From NCBI GenBank assembly GCA_004552195.1, contig SFPC01000045.1, positions 1 to 14,818 of the forward strand: a DNA stretch of 14,818 nucleotides. Direction: 5' to 3'. The position numbers were made by a program, and so were the translations under genes. Below, one piece after another: positions 6,264 through 14,488 of the stretch. The notes beneath the pieces were generated by a model. The model made no database searches and was not told the origin of the DNA. It was given only the letters and a program-made list of their open reading frames with translations. The stretch's first letter is position 1, and the number at the start of each line of letters is the position of its first letter. The DNA is from Bacteroidales bacterium (lineage in GTDB: Bacteria > Bacteroidota > Bacteroidia > Bacteroidales > Bacteroidaceae).

Positions 6264-8169
6264 CCGACCGGCCGGCGGCCTGTCAAAATATATCGCCTTC
6301 GCGCTGTTCACCCTCTGCTCGCTGCTAACGGCGCACGCTCAGTCGTTGCTCACTTACCACGTTGTGGGCGACGTCAAGCTGTATGTGCAGGGCAAAGCCG
6401 TCCCCCTCACCATGAACCGGCAGATTACGATGCAGAGCGAGGTGAACATCCCCTACGGAGGCAAGCTCGAACTGCTCGACGAGAAGCAGGCGAAACGCAT
6501 CACCCTGAAATCGCCCGGACGGGGCACGGTGGAAAAACTCGCCCGCCAGGGCAACAACACGGTGGCCTCCCTTTCGGCAAGCTATGTGGGCTACGTGAAA
6601 AAACAGATGACGAACAAGGGGCTTACCTCCAAGCAACGCTACACGGACTTCGCCACCGTGACGCGAGCCATCGACTCCGTGGCCGAAACAAAGCCGGCTC
6701 CCACTGCGCAGAACAAGCCCCAAAATTCACTGGCCTCACGCTTCGGAAAATTCAAACAGCAACAGCAAACAAAGTTTGAGAACTTCCGCGACAAATGTAA
6801 CCGGCAGTACGCCGAGTTCGTGCGCAAGGCTTGGGAGAAATTCGGAGCAGAGCCTCCCGTGCCGCAGCCGGTAGAGCCTAAGGTGGAACCGGTAATCTGC
6901 CACGACACAACGAAAACCGACCGCTTCCTCTTCTTCGGCAAGAAGAAACACCGCGAAGCACGCACCGTGAAGCACAACCCCGACGAGCTGGCTGTGCGCT
7001 CCGCCGGGGCAGGACCGGTTGAGGCCATCCACGAAGTGCGCCTCAACAACGACGAGCGCGCCTACATGGACTTCCCCTTTGAATTTTATGGCACCGAAAT
7101 GCACGTGCGACTCGACGAGAGCCTGCGCATCAACCTGGGCGATATCACCCCGGACCGCGTGGCCGACGCCCTGCTCCACTTCTCCTCGAAAGCCTACGAC
7201 AACCTGCTCTACGACTGCCTGGCCCTGCGCAAGGAACACAAGCTCTGCGACTGGGCCTACCTGCTCATGTTGCAACAACTCGCCAACCAGTTCTGCGGCG
7301 AGGGCACCAATGAGGCCGCACTCCTCATGGGCCACCTCTACTGCCAGTCGGGCTACAAAGTGCGCTACGCCTGCGCCGAAGGAAAGCTCTACCTGCTCGT
7401 ATCGTCGCGCCACATGATTTTCGACAAAGCCTCCTACTATGTCGATGGCGAGCGTTACTACCCCGTGGAGGCGGTCGATGCCGTGCTCGACGTGTGCCGC
7501 GCAGCCTATCCCAAGGAGCAGAGCCTCTCGCTCTTCATCCCCGACGCGCCATTGCTACAAATGCCCGTTGACAGCGCTGCTACTACACGCACCATCACCT
7601 CCTACCGCTATCCCGACTTCAGCGTCAAGGTGAAGGTGAACCCCAACCTGATTGGCTTCTACGACACTTATCCCTCCTCCTTCATCAACGGAGAGTTCAC
7701 CTCGCGCTGGGTGATGTACGCCAACACGCCCATGGATGCCGACATCCGCAACCAGGTATACCCCTCCCTGAAACGCCAGCTGGAGGGCATGACGGAGTGG
7801 GAAAAGGTGAGCCACCTGCTCGATTTGGTGCAGACGGGTCTGGAGTATGAGTACGACGATAACGTGTGGGGCTGCGACCGCACCTTCTTTGCCGAAGAGA
7901 GCCTCTACTATCCCTTCTGCGACTGCGAAGACCGCGCCATCCTCTTCACCCGCCTCGTGCGCGACCTCGTAGGGCTCGACTGCGTGCTGGTCTACTACCC
8001 CGGCCACTTGGCTTCGGCCGTCCACTTCACGGAGCAGCCCGGCGGCACGTTCTACACACATGCCAACAAGAACTACACCATCTGCGACCCCACCTACATC
8101 CACGCCTCCGTGGGCATGGAAATGCCCGAATGGGACAAGGCGGACGTCACACTCATACCATTACAATAA
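6235..8169 (+). CDS. FecR-like plus transglutaminase-like cysteine hydrolase, exported
   Basis: The 644-residue product has a signal peptide after a basic start (hydrophobic 19-34, cleavage near HAQ at 36). Residues 40-102 (YHVVGDVKLYVQGKAVPL..., then a RITLKSPGRGTV segment) resemble a FecR-type beta domain. A charged, proline-rich linker runs to about 260. Residues 330-415 look like a degenerate transglutaminase core (GEGTNEAALLMGHLYCQSGY) without the catalytic cysteine at the expected place. The C-terminal domain 520-644 is transglutaminase-like with a likely triad: Cys564 in CDCEDRAILF, His597 in HLASAVHF, Asp618 in CDPTY. Such enzymes cleave or cross-link peptides in the envelope. The start ATG at 6235 overlaps the CHASE2 gene by 29 bp, which implies tight coupling. 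The substrate is unknown. Confidence 0.7.
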   Translation: MRTHHPNRNNRPAGGLSKYIAFALFTLCSLLTAHAQSLLTYHVVGDVKLYVQGKAVPLTMNRQITMQSEVNIPYGGKLELLDEKQAKRITLKSPGRGTVEKLARQGNNTVASLSASYVGYVKKQMTNKGLTSKQRYTDFATVTRAIDSVAETKPAPTAQNKPQNSLASRFGKFKQQQQTKFENFRDKCNRQYAEFVRKAWEKFGAEPPVPQPVEPKVEPVICHDTTKTDRFLFFGKKKHREARTVKHNPDELAVRSAGAGPVEAIHEVRLNNDERAYMDFPFEFYGTEMHVRLDESLRINLGDITPDRVADALLHFSSKAYDNLLYDCLALRKEHKLCDWAYLLMLQQLANQFCGEGTNEAALLMGHLYCQSGYKVRYACAEGKLYLLVSSRHMIFDKASYYVDGERYYPVEAVDAVLDVCRAAYPKEQSLSLFIPDAPLLQMPVDSAATTRTITSYRYPDFSVKVKVNPNLIGFYDTYPSSFINGEFTSRWVMYANTPMDADIRNQVYPSLKRQLEGMTEWEKVSHLLDLVQTGLEYEYDDNVWGCDRTFFAEESLYYPFCDCEDRAILFTRLVRDLVGLDCVLVYYPGHLASAVHFTEQPGGTFYTHANKNYTICDPTYIHASVGMEMPEWDKADVTLIPLQ

Positions 8170-8236
8170 CCTCTTTATCTCCCTAATCTGATGTCCGGTA
8201 CTCCCCTCGCCGGACGCACCCCAAAAACCGCTTATC

Positions 8237-9130
8237 ATGACCACAGCCACTTACATTCGCGGCATACTCTCCTGCATGGCACTCTTCATCTGCTGCAGCC
8301 TGAACCTCCAAGCCCAAAAGGAAGCAAAAGTTCACGGCACAGCAAAAATGGTCGTGTCGGAACACGACAACATCAGCCTTCCCGAAGCCAAACAGAAGTG
8401 CATCCTCCGCGCACGCTACAACGCCATCAAGGAAGCGTTCGGCGAAATCATCAGCTCCACCACCAACATGGCCGAGGGAGAGCTCAACGGCGAAGAAATC
8501 AACAACTTCGTGGAAGAAACTACCATGAATGCCAAGGCCGAATGGGTAGAAGATTCCAAGGAGCCCGTCTTCGATATTAAATACTCCGAGGACTGCCTCG
8601 TCATCACCGCCGAGGTGTGGGGCGTGGCCCGCGAAATCGTGCAGGCAAAGGTGGACTTCACGTGGCACGTGCTCTGCGACGGCACGGAGAACTACTTTGA
8701 AAGCGACAAGTTCCAGGACAAGCAGCGCGTCTTCGTCAGTTTCCGCTCGCCGGTCAAGGGTTACGTGGCCATCTACCTGCTCGACAGTACCAACAAGGAG
8801 GCCAACTGCCTACTTCCCTACAAGACCAACCCCGACGGCTTCCATGAGGTGAAGGCTGGCAGGGACTACGTGTTCTTTGACCGGGACACCGACCCGCAGG
8901 CCATACCTTACCGCCTCACGACAAACAAGCCCATGGAAATGAATCAGGTGGTGCTCATTTTCTCGCCCAACAAGTTTACCAAATGTAACGAAAACCGCGG
9001 CGACCGTCAGCATCCCAACTCACTGAGCATCGACAATTTTGAAAAATGGGTGAGAGGCATGACGCATCGCGACGCCGAGATGGTGGTAGATCGCAGCAAA
9101 TATCTCACCATCATGGGCAAGGATAGCTGA
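8237..9130 (+). CDS. DUF4384-like exported protein
   Basis: The 297-residue product begins with a signal peptide (1-27, ending LQAQ). Residues 45-140 have an LPP20/FlgT-N-like layout: LPEAKQKCILRARYNAIKEA (48-67) gives the A..A..RA...AI...FG helix and is followed by a strand region (VFDIKYSEDC...ITAEVWGVA). Residues 160-245 resemble DUF4384: RVFVSFRSPVKGYVAIYLLD (164-183), LLPYKTNPDGFHEVKAGRDY (192-211), then a hydrophobic VVLIFSP strand. DUF4384 is a beta domain repeatedly found beside or fused to bacterial caspase-like peptidases, which agrees with the C14 gene two genes downstream. It starts 67 bp after the transglutaminase-like gene and carries no enzyme motif. It probably acts in the periplasm as an accessory or binding partner. 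Confidence 0.6.
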   Translation: MTTATYIRGILSCMALFICCSLNLQAQKEAKVHGTAKMVVSEHDNISLPEAKQKCILRARYNAIKEAFGEIISSTTNMAEGELNGEEINNFVEETTMNAKAEWVEDSKEPVFDIKYSEDCLVITAEVWGVAREIVQAKVDFTWHVLCDGTENYFESDKFQDKQRVFVSFRSPVKGYVAIYLLDSTNKEANCLLPYKTNPDGFHEVKAGRDYVFFDRDTDPQAIPYRLTTNKPMEMNQVVLIFSPNKFTKCNENRGDRQHPNSLSIDNFEKWVRGMTHRDAEMVVDRSKYLTIMGKDS

Positions 9131-9218
9131 GTCCGCCGGCCGCACGCTGCCACGCAGCCACTGCGCCGATCACTCCTGGCCCTTTTTCTCCAAGTAAAAC
9201 CAACTAAATCAAAAATGT

Positions 9219-10169
9219 ATGAATAAAAAAATCATCATGGCTGTCTTCGGCACTTTGTTGTCGATGTGCAGTTTCGCCCAGACCGACGAAACGCCGGCCG
9301 TGTCCAACCTCGACCTGGAGGAGGACACTACCAACGTTTCCTCGCTCAACGACATCATTAAAATCCAGGAAGCCGTTTCCTTGAGGAACCACCGGCGCAA
9401 CGCCATCAACTCTGTGTGGAAGCGCAACAAGGCCTTCAGCATCAACTGGATGAGTAGCAAATTCGACGGCAAGAACCTCTTGCTCGGCGTACAGCCCGGT
9501 TTGACAGAGGGCGTCGACGGAGAATACGCAGGCTACCCCGTGAACCGCCAGTTCAAGAGCGACTGGGCCGCCAACCTGAAGAGCAGCTCCACCATCCGCC
9601 TGCATAAGGCACCCATCGCCAACACGGTGGCCTTCGGCCTGGAATTTTCAGGCTTTGACCTGGGTGTGAACCACTTTAAGCAGGAGCCCGACATGATGTA
9701 CAACAGTGAGGCATACTTCAAGGAACAAAAAGGAAACAATTACGGAACATGCTACTTCCAGCCCTGGGGTCAGGAAATGTATGAGTTCTCCTATGCCATG
9801 AGCATCGGCCCCTCCATCACCATTGCCCCCTTGTCCGCCGTGAACAACAATGCCTTGGCGAACATCCGCCTGCAAGCTTACTACACCTTCGGCTACCGCT
9901 TCTCCGTGCTCTGGCTTCAGGACGATGAGAAAATGGACGTGGCCGGCAATAACGACGACAGCCCCATCGCCAACAGCAGTTTGTTCAACTGGGGCCACGG
10001 CTTTGTCACCACCCTCGGCATACGCCTCAACTGGAAGAACATCGGCGTTACCTACGAAATGGTGAAGGGAACGAACAAGTACAAGTCGTTTGAAACGAAA
10101 GTGTTCGGCTCCGGCAAAACCGAATTTTCCACCAGCACAAACCGCATCGGTATCACCTTCCTCTGGTAA
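9219..10169 (+). CDS. Predicted outer-membrane beta-barrel protein
   Basis: The 316-residue product has a signal peptide (1-21, ending SFAQ). Alternating hydrophobic/polar strands follow from about residue 70 to the end, for example NTVAFGLEFSGFDLGVN, EFSYAMSIGPSITIAPLS, IRLQAYYTFGYRFSVLWL and TTLGIRLNWKNIGVTYEMV. The C-terminus is RIGITFLW, an aromatic final residue typical of barrel insertion signals. Residues 22-65 are acidic and polar and may form a periplasmic extension. It is the fifth gene of the operon, 88 bp after the DUF4384-like gene and 46 bp before the caspase gene. It may provide a surface anchor or exit route for the other products. A second ATG at 9215 opens only a two-codon frame. 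Confidence 0.6.
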   Translation: MNKKIIMAVFGTLLSMCSFAQTDETPAVSNLDLEEDTTNVSSLNDIIKIQEAVSLRNHRRNAINSVWKRNKAFSINWMSSKFDGKNLLLGVQPGLTEGVDGEYAGYPVNRQFKSDWAANLKSSSTIRLHKAPIANTVAFGLEFSGFDLGVNHFKQEPDMMYNSEAYFKEQKGNNYGTCYFQPWGQEMYEFSYAMSIGPSITIAPLSAVNNNALANIRLQAYYTFGYRFSVLWLQDDEKMDVAGNNDDSPIANSSLFNWGHGFVTTLGIRLNWKNIGVTYEMVKGTNKYKSFETKVFGSGKTEFSTSTNRIGITFLW

Positions 10170-10215
10170 CCGACAGCAGAAATCATCAGTCTAACCCGAA
10201 AACTTGAAGATATTT

Positions 10216-11733
10216 ATGAAAAGGATAATTATGTGCCTCATGGCAGTGCTGCTGACAGCCGGCATTGCCACCGCCCAGGACTTCGTGGCCGCAGACGGTA
10301 CTTGCGGAACGGACGTTGCATGGTCCTTCGACGGAAAGACGCTCACCATCACCAACGTTTCCAAGAAATCTTTCTTCGTGAGCATGGACAACTACGACAC
10401 GCAGAAAATGCTCTCGCCCTGGAACAAGAAAAAACTCAACGTGCGCAGTGTACGCATCGGCGCCGGTATCAGGAACATCGGCTCCTGCGCCTTCGCCAAC
10501 TGCAAGAACCTCACCGACGTGGTGTTTGAAGACAACTCGGTCAACACTATCGGCTGGGGTGCCTTCCTCAACTGCGAACGCCTCGTTACCATCTCTCTCC
10601 CCACCCAGACCCGCACCATCAGCACCATCGCCTTCGCCAACTGCAAGTCGCTCAATTCGGTGAAAATCCCCGACCAGTGCCAAGTGCAGGACCAGGCATA
10701 TCTCAACTGCTCGGGAGTGCGCAGCATCGAGGTGAGCCCCACCGCCACACTCGGCCAGTATGTGTTTGCCAGCGAAGTAACGATTGACGGAAAGGTGCGC
10801 CACACACTCTACAACGACGAAGTGCGCCGACTCCCCATCAGCATCAACTCTCGCAACTGCCACTTCTACGGCTTGGCCAAGGAAGTGCTCGAACGCTACC
10901 AGAGCGGCAAGAGCACAAACCAGCTCGTGGACTACGACTACATCACTTCCGAGGTGGACAGCCTCATCCCCGTTGCCCCCATCGTGCGCAACGATACCTA
11001 TGCCCTCGTCATCGGTAACCAAAACTACCGCTTCGTGTCCGAGGTGCCCTATGCCATCCACGATGCCCGCGTGTTCCGCGACTACTGCCAGAAGGCACTG
11101 GGTCTGCCCGCCGAAAACATCCACATCTGCGAGGATGCCACCAAACAGCTCATCCTGGAGGACGAACTCGTATGGCTCGAAACCATCAAGAACCGCGATA
11201 AGAAAAAACTGATTATCTACTATGCAGGCCACGGCGTGCCCGACACGAAAAAGCAGAACAAAGCTTATCTCCTGCCCACCGACGTGCGCGGCACAAAGCC
11301 TGAAAACGGTATCGCACTCGACGACTTCTATGCCCGACTCGGCGACTTGGCCTTCAACCAAACCTCCATCTTCCTCGACGCCTGCTTCAGCGGTATCAAC
11401 CGCGACAACGAAAGTGTGAACGAGGGTATGCGTGGTGTGGAAATTGCCGCCGAAGAAGGTACCATCTCCTCGGGTAATGTGGTCGTATTCTCCGCTGCAC
11501 AGGGCAACGAAACGGCCCAGGGCATTGAGGAGGAAGGCCACGGCCTCTTCACCTACTACCTGCTGAAAGTGTTGCAGAACACCACCGGCTTCATCGACTA
11601 TGGCGACCTGGCCGATATGCTGCACACCAACGTGAGCCGCAAGGCCACACAGCTGAAGTTGCGCAAGCCACAGACACCCAACGCTACAGCTTCCGAACAG
11701 CTGGGCGATGCTTGGCGCGACCTGACGTTCTAA
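10216..11733 (+). CDS. Exported caspase-like (C14) peptidase with BspA-type leucine-rich repeats
   Basis: From the ATG at 10216 the product has 505 residues; a TTG at 10204 would add four residues but the signal peptide MKRIIMCLMAVLLTAGIATA starts naturally at the ATG. Residues 76-185 hold about four BspA-like LRR_5 units, seen as IRNIGSCAFANCKNLTDVVF, WGAFLNCERLVTISLP and IAFANCKSLNSVKIP. A C14 domain fills about 260-480: YALVIGNQNY at 262-271, YYAGHG with catalytic His339, and LDACFSG with catalytic Cys390. Prokaryotic caspase homologues cleave proteins, often after basic residues, but many sit in the cytoplasm; this one carries a Sec signal and so should act in the periplasm or outside. 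The repeats may recognise the target or an activating partner. It ends the operon before a long hairpin. Confidence 0.85.
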   Translation: MKRIIMCLMAVLLTAGIATAQDFVAADGTCGTDVAWSFDGKTLTITNVSKKSFFVSMDNYDTQKMLSPWNKKKLNVRSVRIGAGIRNIGSCAFANCKNLTDVVFEDNSVNTIGWGAFLNCERLVTISLPTQTRTISTIAFANCKSLNSVKIPDQCQVQDQAYLNCSGVRSIEVSPTATLGQYVFASEVTIDGKVRHTLYNDEVRRLPISINSRNCHFYGLAKEVLERYQSGKSTNQLVDYDYITSEVDSLIPVAPIVRNDTYALVIGNQNYRFVSEVPYAIHDARVFRDYCQKALGLPAENIHICEDATKQLILEDELVWLETIKNRDKKKLIIYYAGHGVPDTKKQNKAYLLPTDVRGTKPENGIALDDFYARLGDLAFNQTSIFLDACFSGINRDNESVNEGMRGVEIAAEEGTISSGNVVVFSAAQGNETAQGIEEEGHGLFTYYLLKVLQNTTGFIDYGDLADMLHTNVSRKATQLKLRKPQTPNATASEQLGDAWRDLTF

Positions 11734-11764
11734 TAACGCCGGTTTCAATCGGATATCACTAAGT

Positions 11765-11849
11765 AAAAGCCAAAGCGTCCGGAAGTTTAACAGGCAACAT
11801 CGTTCCACCCGTTGCCACAAAAGTTAAACTTTCGGACGTTTTGGCTTTT
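11765..11849. terminator. Long inverted repeat between caspase and mannosidase genes
   Basis: The 27-base arms 11765-11791 and 11823-11849 pair with two mismatches (AAAAGCCAAAGCGTCCGGAA at the left, TTCGGACGTTTTGGCTTTT at the right). A second small stem GGCAAC/GTTGCC (11793-11798 with 11811-11816) lies inside. The A-run at the left foot and T-run at the right foot let it act as a terminator in both directions. It ends only 26 bp before the ATG of the mannosidase gene, so it could also be a leader structure of that gene. No -7 box is evident between it and the ATG. Confidence 0.7.
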
Positions 11850-11875
11850 CCACCTCTCCTTCCCACTACCCTGCC

Positions 11876-14038
11876 ATGAAACGCATCTTCTCCCTGCTCC
11901 TTCTCAGCCTCGGCATTGTCCTCCCCGTGGCGGCACAAAATGCCTGCTCCCACGTGGACCCTTTCATCGGAACCGACGGCAACGGCCACACCTTCCCCGG
12001 AGCCTGCACCCCCTTCGGCATGGTGCAGCCCAGTCCCGTAACCGGAGCAGTGGGATGGCGTTACTGTGCCGAGTACCAGTATGCCGACACCGTGGCATGG
12101 GGCTTCAGCCAGACCCACCTCAACGGTACGGGCTGCTTGGACTTGGGAAACGTGCTACTCATGCCCTCGCAGACCGCCGACGGCAGCCCCCTGCTGCGCA
12201 GCCGCATGGACAAGGCCACCGAAACCGCCCGCCCCGGCTACTACACCGTGCGCCTCGCCGATGCCGGCGTGAAGGCAGAGCTCACCTGCACACCCCACGT
12301 GGCCTACCACCGCTATCGGTTCGACCATCCCGGAAAGGCCATGCTCGTGGTCGACCTCCAGCACGGACCGGCCTGGAGCGAAGAGCAATACCACCGCCGC
12401 GTCAAGGAATGCAGCGTTGGGCAGACCGACAGCCTCACCCTTCAGGGCCACGTCAAGAGCAGTGTGTGGGTGGAACAGGACGTCTATTTCTGCCTGCGGC
12501 TCAATGTGCCCATCCTTCGCACCGACACCCTGCCACCTCTCCCCGGCGAGCGCGGCCGGCGCTTGGTGCTCCACCTGCTCACGTCGCCCAACGGCACGGT
12601 AGAGGCCAAGGTGGCACTCTCGGCAGTGTCGGCCGACGGCGCACGGCGCAACCTGCAGGCCGAACTCCCCGGATGGGACTTCGAGCAGACCGCCCGCCGG
12701 GCCGAAGCGCAGTGGGAAGAGCTCCTGTCCCACTTCGCCGCCGAAGGCACGCCCGATGCCCTGCGCAGCTTCTTCACCGCCTTGTACCACGCCTTCGTGC
12801 AGCCCAACAACGTGGCCGATGCCGACGGCGCGTGCCGCCTGCCCGACGGCCGGACGGTGCAGGCCGAAGGCGGTAGCTTCTTCTCCACCTTCTCCTGCTG
12901 GGACACCTACCGCGCGGCCCATCCCCTCTACACCCTGGCCGCTCCCTCCATGGTGCCGGCCTTCGTGCGCTCCTTGGTGATGCAGGCCGAGGCGCAAGGC
13001 CACCTGCCCGTGTGGGCTTTGTGGGGCAAGGACAACTACTGCATGGTGGCCAACCACGCCGTGAGCATCGTGGCCGAGGCCGTGTGCAAGGACTTCGGCG
13101 GTTTCGACCGCGAACGCGCCTGGGCAGCGGTGGAACGCACCCTGCGCGTGAGCCACCCGGCCAAAACGGACTGGGAAACGTACCTGAAATATGGCTACTA
13201 CCCTGCCGACCTCAAACCCACCGAGAGCGTGTCGCTGAGTCTGGAACAGGCATACGACGACTATGCCGCCATGTGCATGGCGCGCCATCTGGGCAAGGAG
13301 GCCGAGACCCGCGAGTTTGGCCGCCGCGCCGAACTGTGGCGCAACCTGTTCTGCCCCGTCACGCACTTCATGCGTCCCCGTCTGGCCGACGGGTCGTGGC
13401 TCAGCCCCTTCAACCCCTCCACCCTGGCCCATGCCGAAAGTTCCGGCGGCCACTACACAGAGGGCAACGCCTGGCAGTACACGTGGCACGTGCAGCACGA
13501 TATACCGTCGCTCATCAAGCTCATGGGCGGCTCGCGCGCCTTCTGCCACAAGCTCGACACGCTCTTCACGCTGCCTCCCGAAGGCCCCGCACTGGCCGAC
13601 GTTACGGGACTGATAGGGCAGTATGCCCACGGCAACGAGCCTTCCCACCACGTGGCCTATCTCTACGCCCTGGCCGGCAAGCCCCGACGCACCCAGGAGT
13701 TGGTGAACGAAATCTGCCGCACGCAGTATGCCGCCCGTCCCGACGGCCTGTGCGGCAACGACGACTGCGGCCAGATGTCCGCCTGGTACGTGCTCTCTTG
13801 CATGGGCTTCTATCCCGTCGACCCCGTGAGCGGCCGTTACGTGCTGGGTGCGCCCCAGCTGCCGCGCGTCACCCTCCATCTGCCTTCGGGCCGCACCTTC
13901 ACGGTGGTGGCCGAAGGTTTCGACAGCCGCCGCTGCCACGTCCGCAGCGTCAAGCTCAATGGCCGACGCCTGCGCCGCAACTACCTGACGCACGAGGAAA
14001 TCATGCAGGGCGGCACCCTTCGGTTCGTAATGGAGTGA
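11876..14038 (+). CDS. Exported GH92 family exo-alpha-mannosidase
   Basis: The 720-residue product fits the usual 720-780 residue size of GH92, calcium-dependent enzymes that trim alpha-linked mannose from N-glycans and yeast mannan. A signal peptide (1-21, ending AAQ) is followed by family motifs: VDPFIGTDGNGHTFPGACTP (27-46), FGMVQPSP (47-54), GFSQTHLNGTG (76-86), FFSTFSCWDTYRAAHPLYT (335-353), HYTEGNAWQYTWHVQHD (526-542) with likely acid Glu529, HGNEPSHH (585-592) and CGNDDCGQMSAWYV (626-639) with the likely catalytic-base aspartates. Most relatives have NED where this one has NDD. Neighbours are not mannan-utilisation genes: no SusC/SusD pair or other glycosidase is visible. It may be transcribed by read-through past the hairpin or from an unseen promoter. 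Linkage specificity cannot be read by eye. Confidence 0.9.
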   Translation: MKRIFSLLLLSLGIVLPVAAQNACSHVDPFIGTDGNGHTFPGACTPFGMVQPSPVTGAVGWRYCAEYQYADTVAWGFSQTHLNGTGCLDLGNVLLMPSQTADGSPLLRSRMDKATETARPGYYTVRLADAGVKAELTCTPHVAYHRYRFDHPGKAMLVVDLQHGPAWSEEQYHRRVKECSVGQTDSLTLQGHVKSSVWVEQDVYFCLRLNVPILRTDTLPPLPGERGRRLVLHLLTSPNGTVEAKVALSAVSADGARRNLQAELPGWDFEQTARRAEAQWEELLSHFAAEGTPDALRSFFTALYHAFVQPNNVADADGACRLPDGRTVQAEGGSFFSTFSCWDTYRAAHPLYTLAAPSMVPAFVRSLVMQAEAQGHLPVWALWGKDNYCMVANHAVSIVAEAVCKDFGGFDRERAWAAVERTLRVSHPAKTDWETYLKYGYYPADLKPTESVSLSLEQAYDDYAAMCMARHLGKEAETREFGRRAELWRNLFCPVTHFMRPRLADGSWLSPFNPSTLAHAESSGGHYTEGNAWQYTWHVQHDIPSLIKLMGGSRAFCHKLDTLFTLPPEGPALADVTGLIGQYAHGNEPSHHVAYLYALAGKPRRTQELVNEICRTQYAARPDGLCGNDDCGQMSAWYVLSCMGFYPVDPVSGRYVLGAPQLPRVTLHLPSGRTFTVVAEGFDSRRCHVRSVKLNGRRLRRNYLTHEEIMQGGTLRFVME

Positions 14039-14111
14039 GCGGAGGACGCGAAAGCTCCCACCGCGAACTCCCCCAAGTGACCGCTTCCCCCGTCGCCTTT
14101 CACACACCCAA

Positions 14112-14183
14112 AAGTCCAGGACTATTTTTTCCTACTCGCCGACTTGAAAAAAATAGTCCTGGACTTGTTTCACACAAGTCGGC
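14112..14183 (-). repeat. Palindromic AGTCC/GGACT repeat, copy 3 (inverted), terminator-like
   Basis: AAGTCCAGGACTATTTTTT (14112-14130) is exactly complementary to 14148-14166, giving a 19-bp stem. A second pairing, GCCGACTTG (14138-14146) with CAAGTCGGC (14175-14183), overlaps the first and cannot form at the same time, and a third small stem GACTTGT/ACAAGTC lies at 14162-14180. Read on the minus strand the unit matches copies 1 and 2. It begins 73 bp after the mannosidase stop and is the likely transcription end for that gene. Confidence 0.75.
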
Positions 14184-14393
14184 AACTTTTTGCATCAGCC
14201 CCTCGGGCCGTCCCTCCGGCTCCTCCGATTTTGAATAATATTTATTAATCATCAAAAGACTTCTCTCCATCTCTTCACCCTCTGTCGCCAATTGCCTAAA
14301 AACCACCGCCTTCGACCGCCCCATTTCCTCCCTACCCCACTCCTTTCTCACCCTTTTTTCCATTAAAAACAGCTTTGGTCGGCACAAAAGGCG
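14184..14393. other. Gene-free spacer, pyrimidine-rich on the + strand
   Basis: No plausible gene is seen on either strand. From about 14259 to 14363 the + strand is strongly C/T-rich (for example CATCTCTTCACCCTCT and CCATTTCCTCCCTACCCCAC). The open frames that cross it come from this bias and from the repeat upstream. The stretch ends at the promoter block of the next gene. Confidence 0.5.
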
Positions 14394-14462
14394 GAAAAAT
14401 TTATTCTTTTAACATATTTTACCCCCCCTATTTGGTTTCTATACAATTCAAGTATACTTTTG
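14394..14462 (+). promoter_or_regulatory. Promoter with the same conserved C7 block, -33 and -7 boxes
   Basis: TACTTTTG at 14455-14462 fits the -7 consensus TAnnTTTG, and TTTG at 14431-14434 fits the -33 box with 20 bases between them. The block 14394-14428, ending TTTTACCCCCCC, matches 31 of 35 bases of 1551-1585 and stands at exactly the same distance from the -7 box. The bases between block and -7 box do not match, so conservation is focused on the block. It directs transcription to the gene starting at 14612 through a leader of about 140 nt. Confidence 0.75.
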
Positions 14463-14488
14463 CCGCGAAATCAAGAGATGTATAAAGA

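Noticed and set aside
10204..10218. TTG start for the caspase gene
   Set aside because: The ATG at 10216 gives a normal signal peptide (MKRIIMCLMAVLL); the four extra residues add nothing and TTG is a weaker start.
10186..11820. 544-codon open frame on the minus strand
   Set aside because: It runs opposite the caspase gene and mirrors its codon bias; the + strand frame has a signal peptide, repeats and an intact catalytic dyad, while the antisense frame has no recognisable motif.
12155..14107. 650-codon open frame on the minus strand
   Set aside because: It is a shadow of the GC-rich mannosidase gene, whose family motifs are unmistakable on the + strand.
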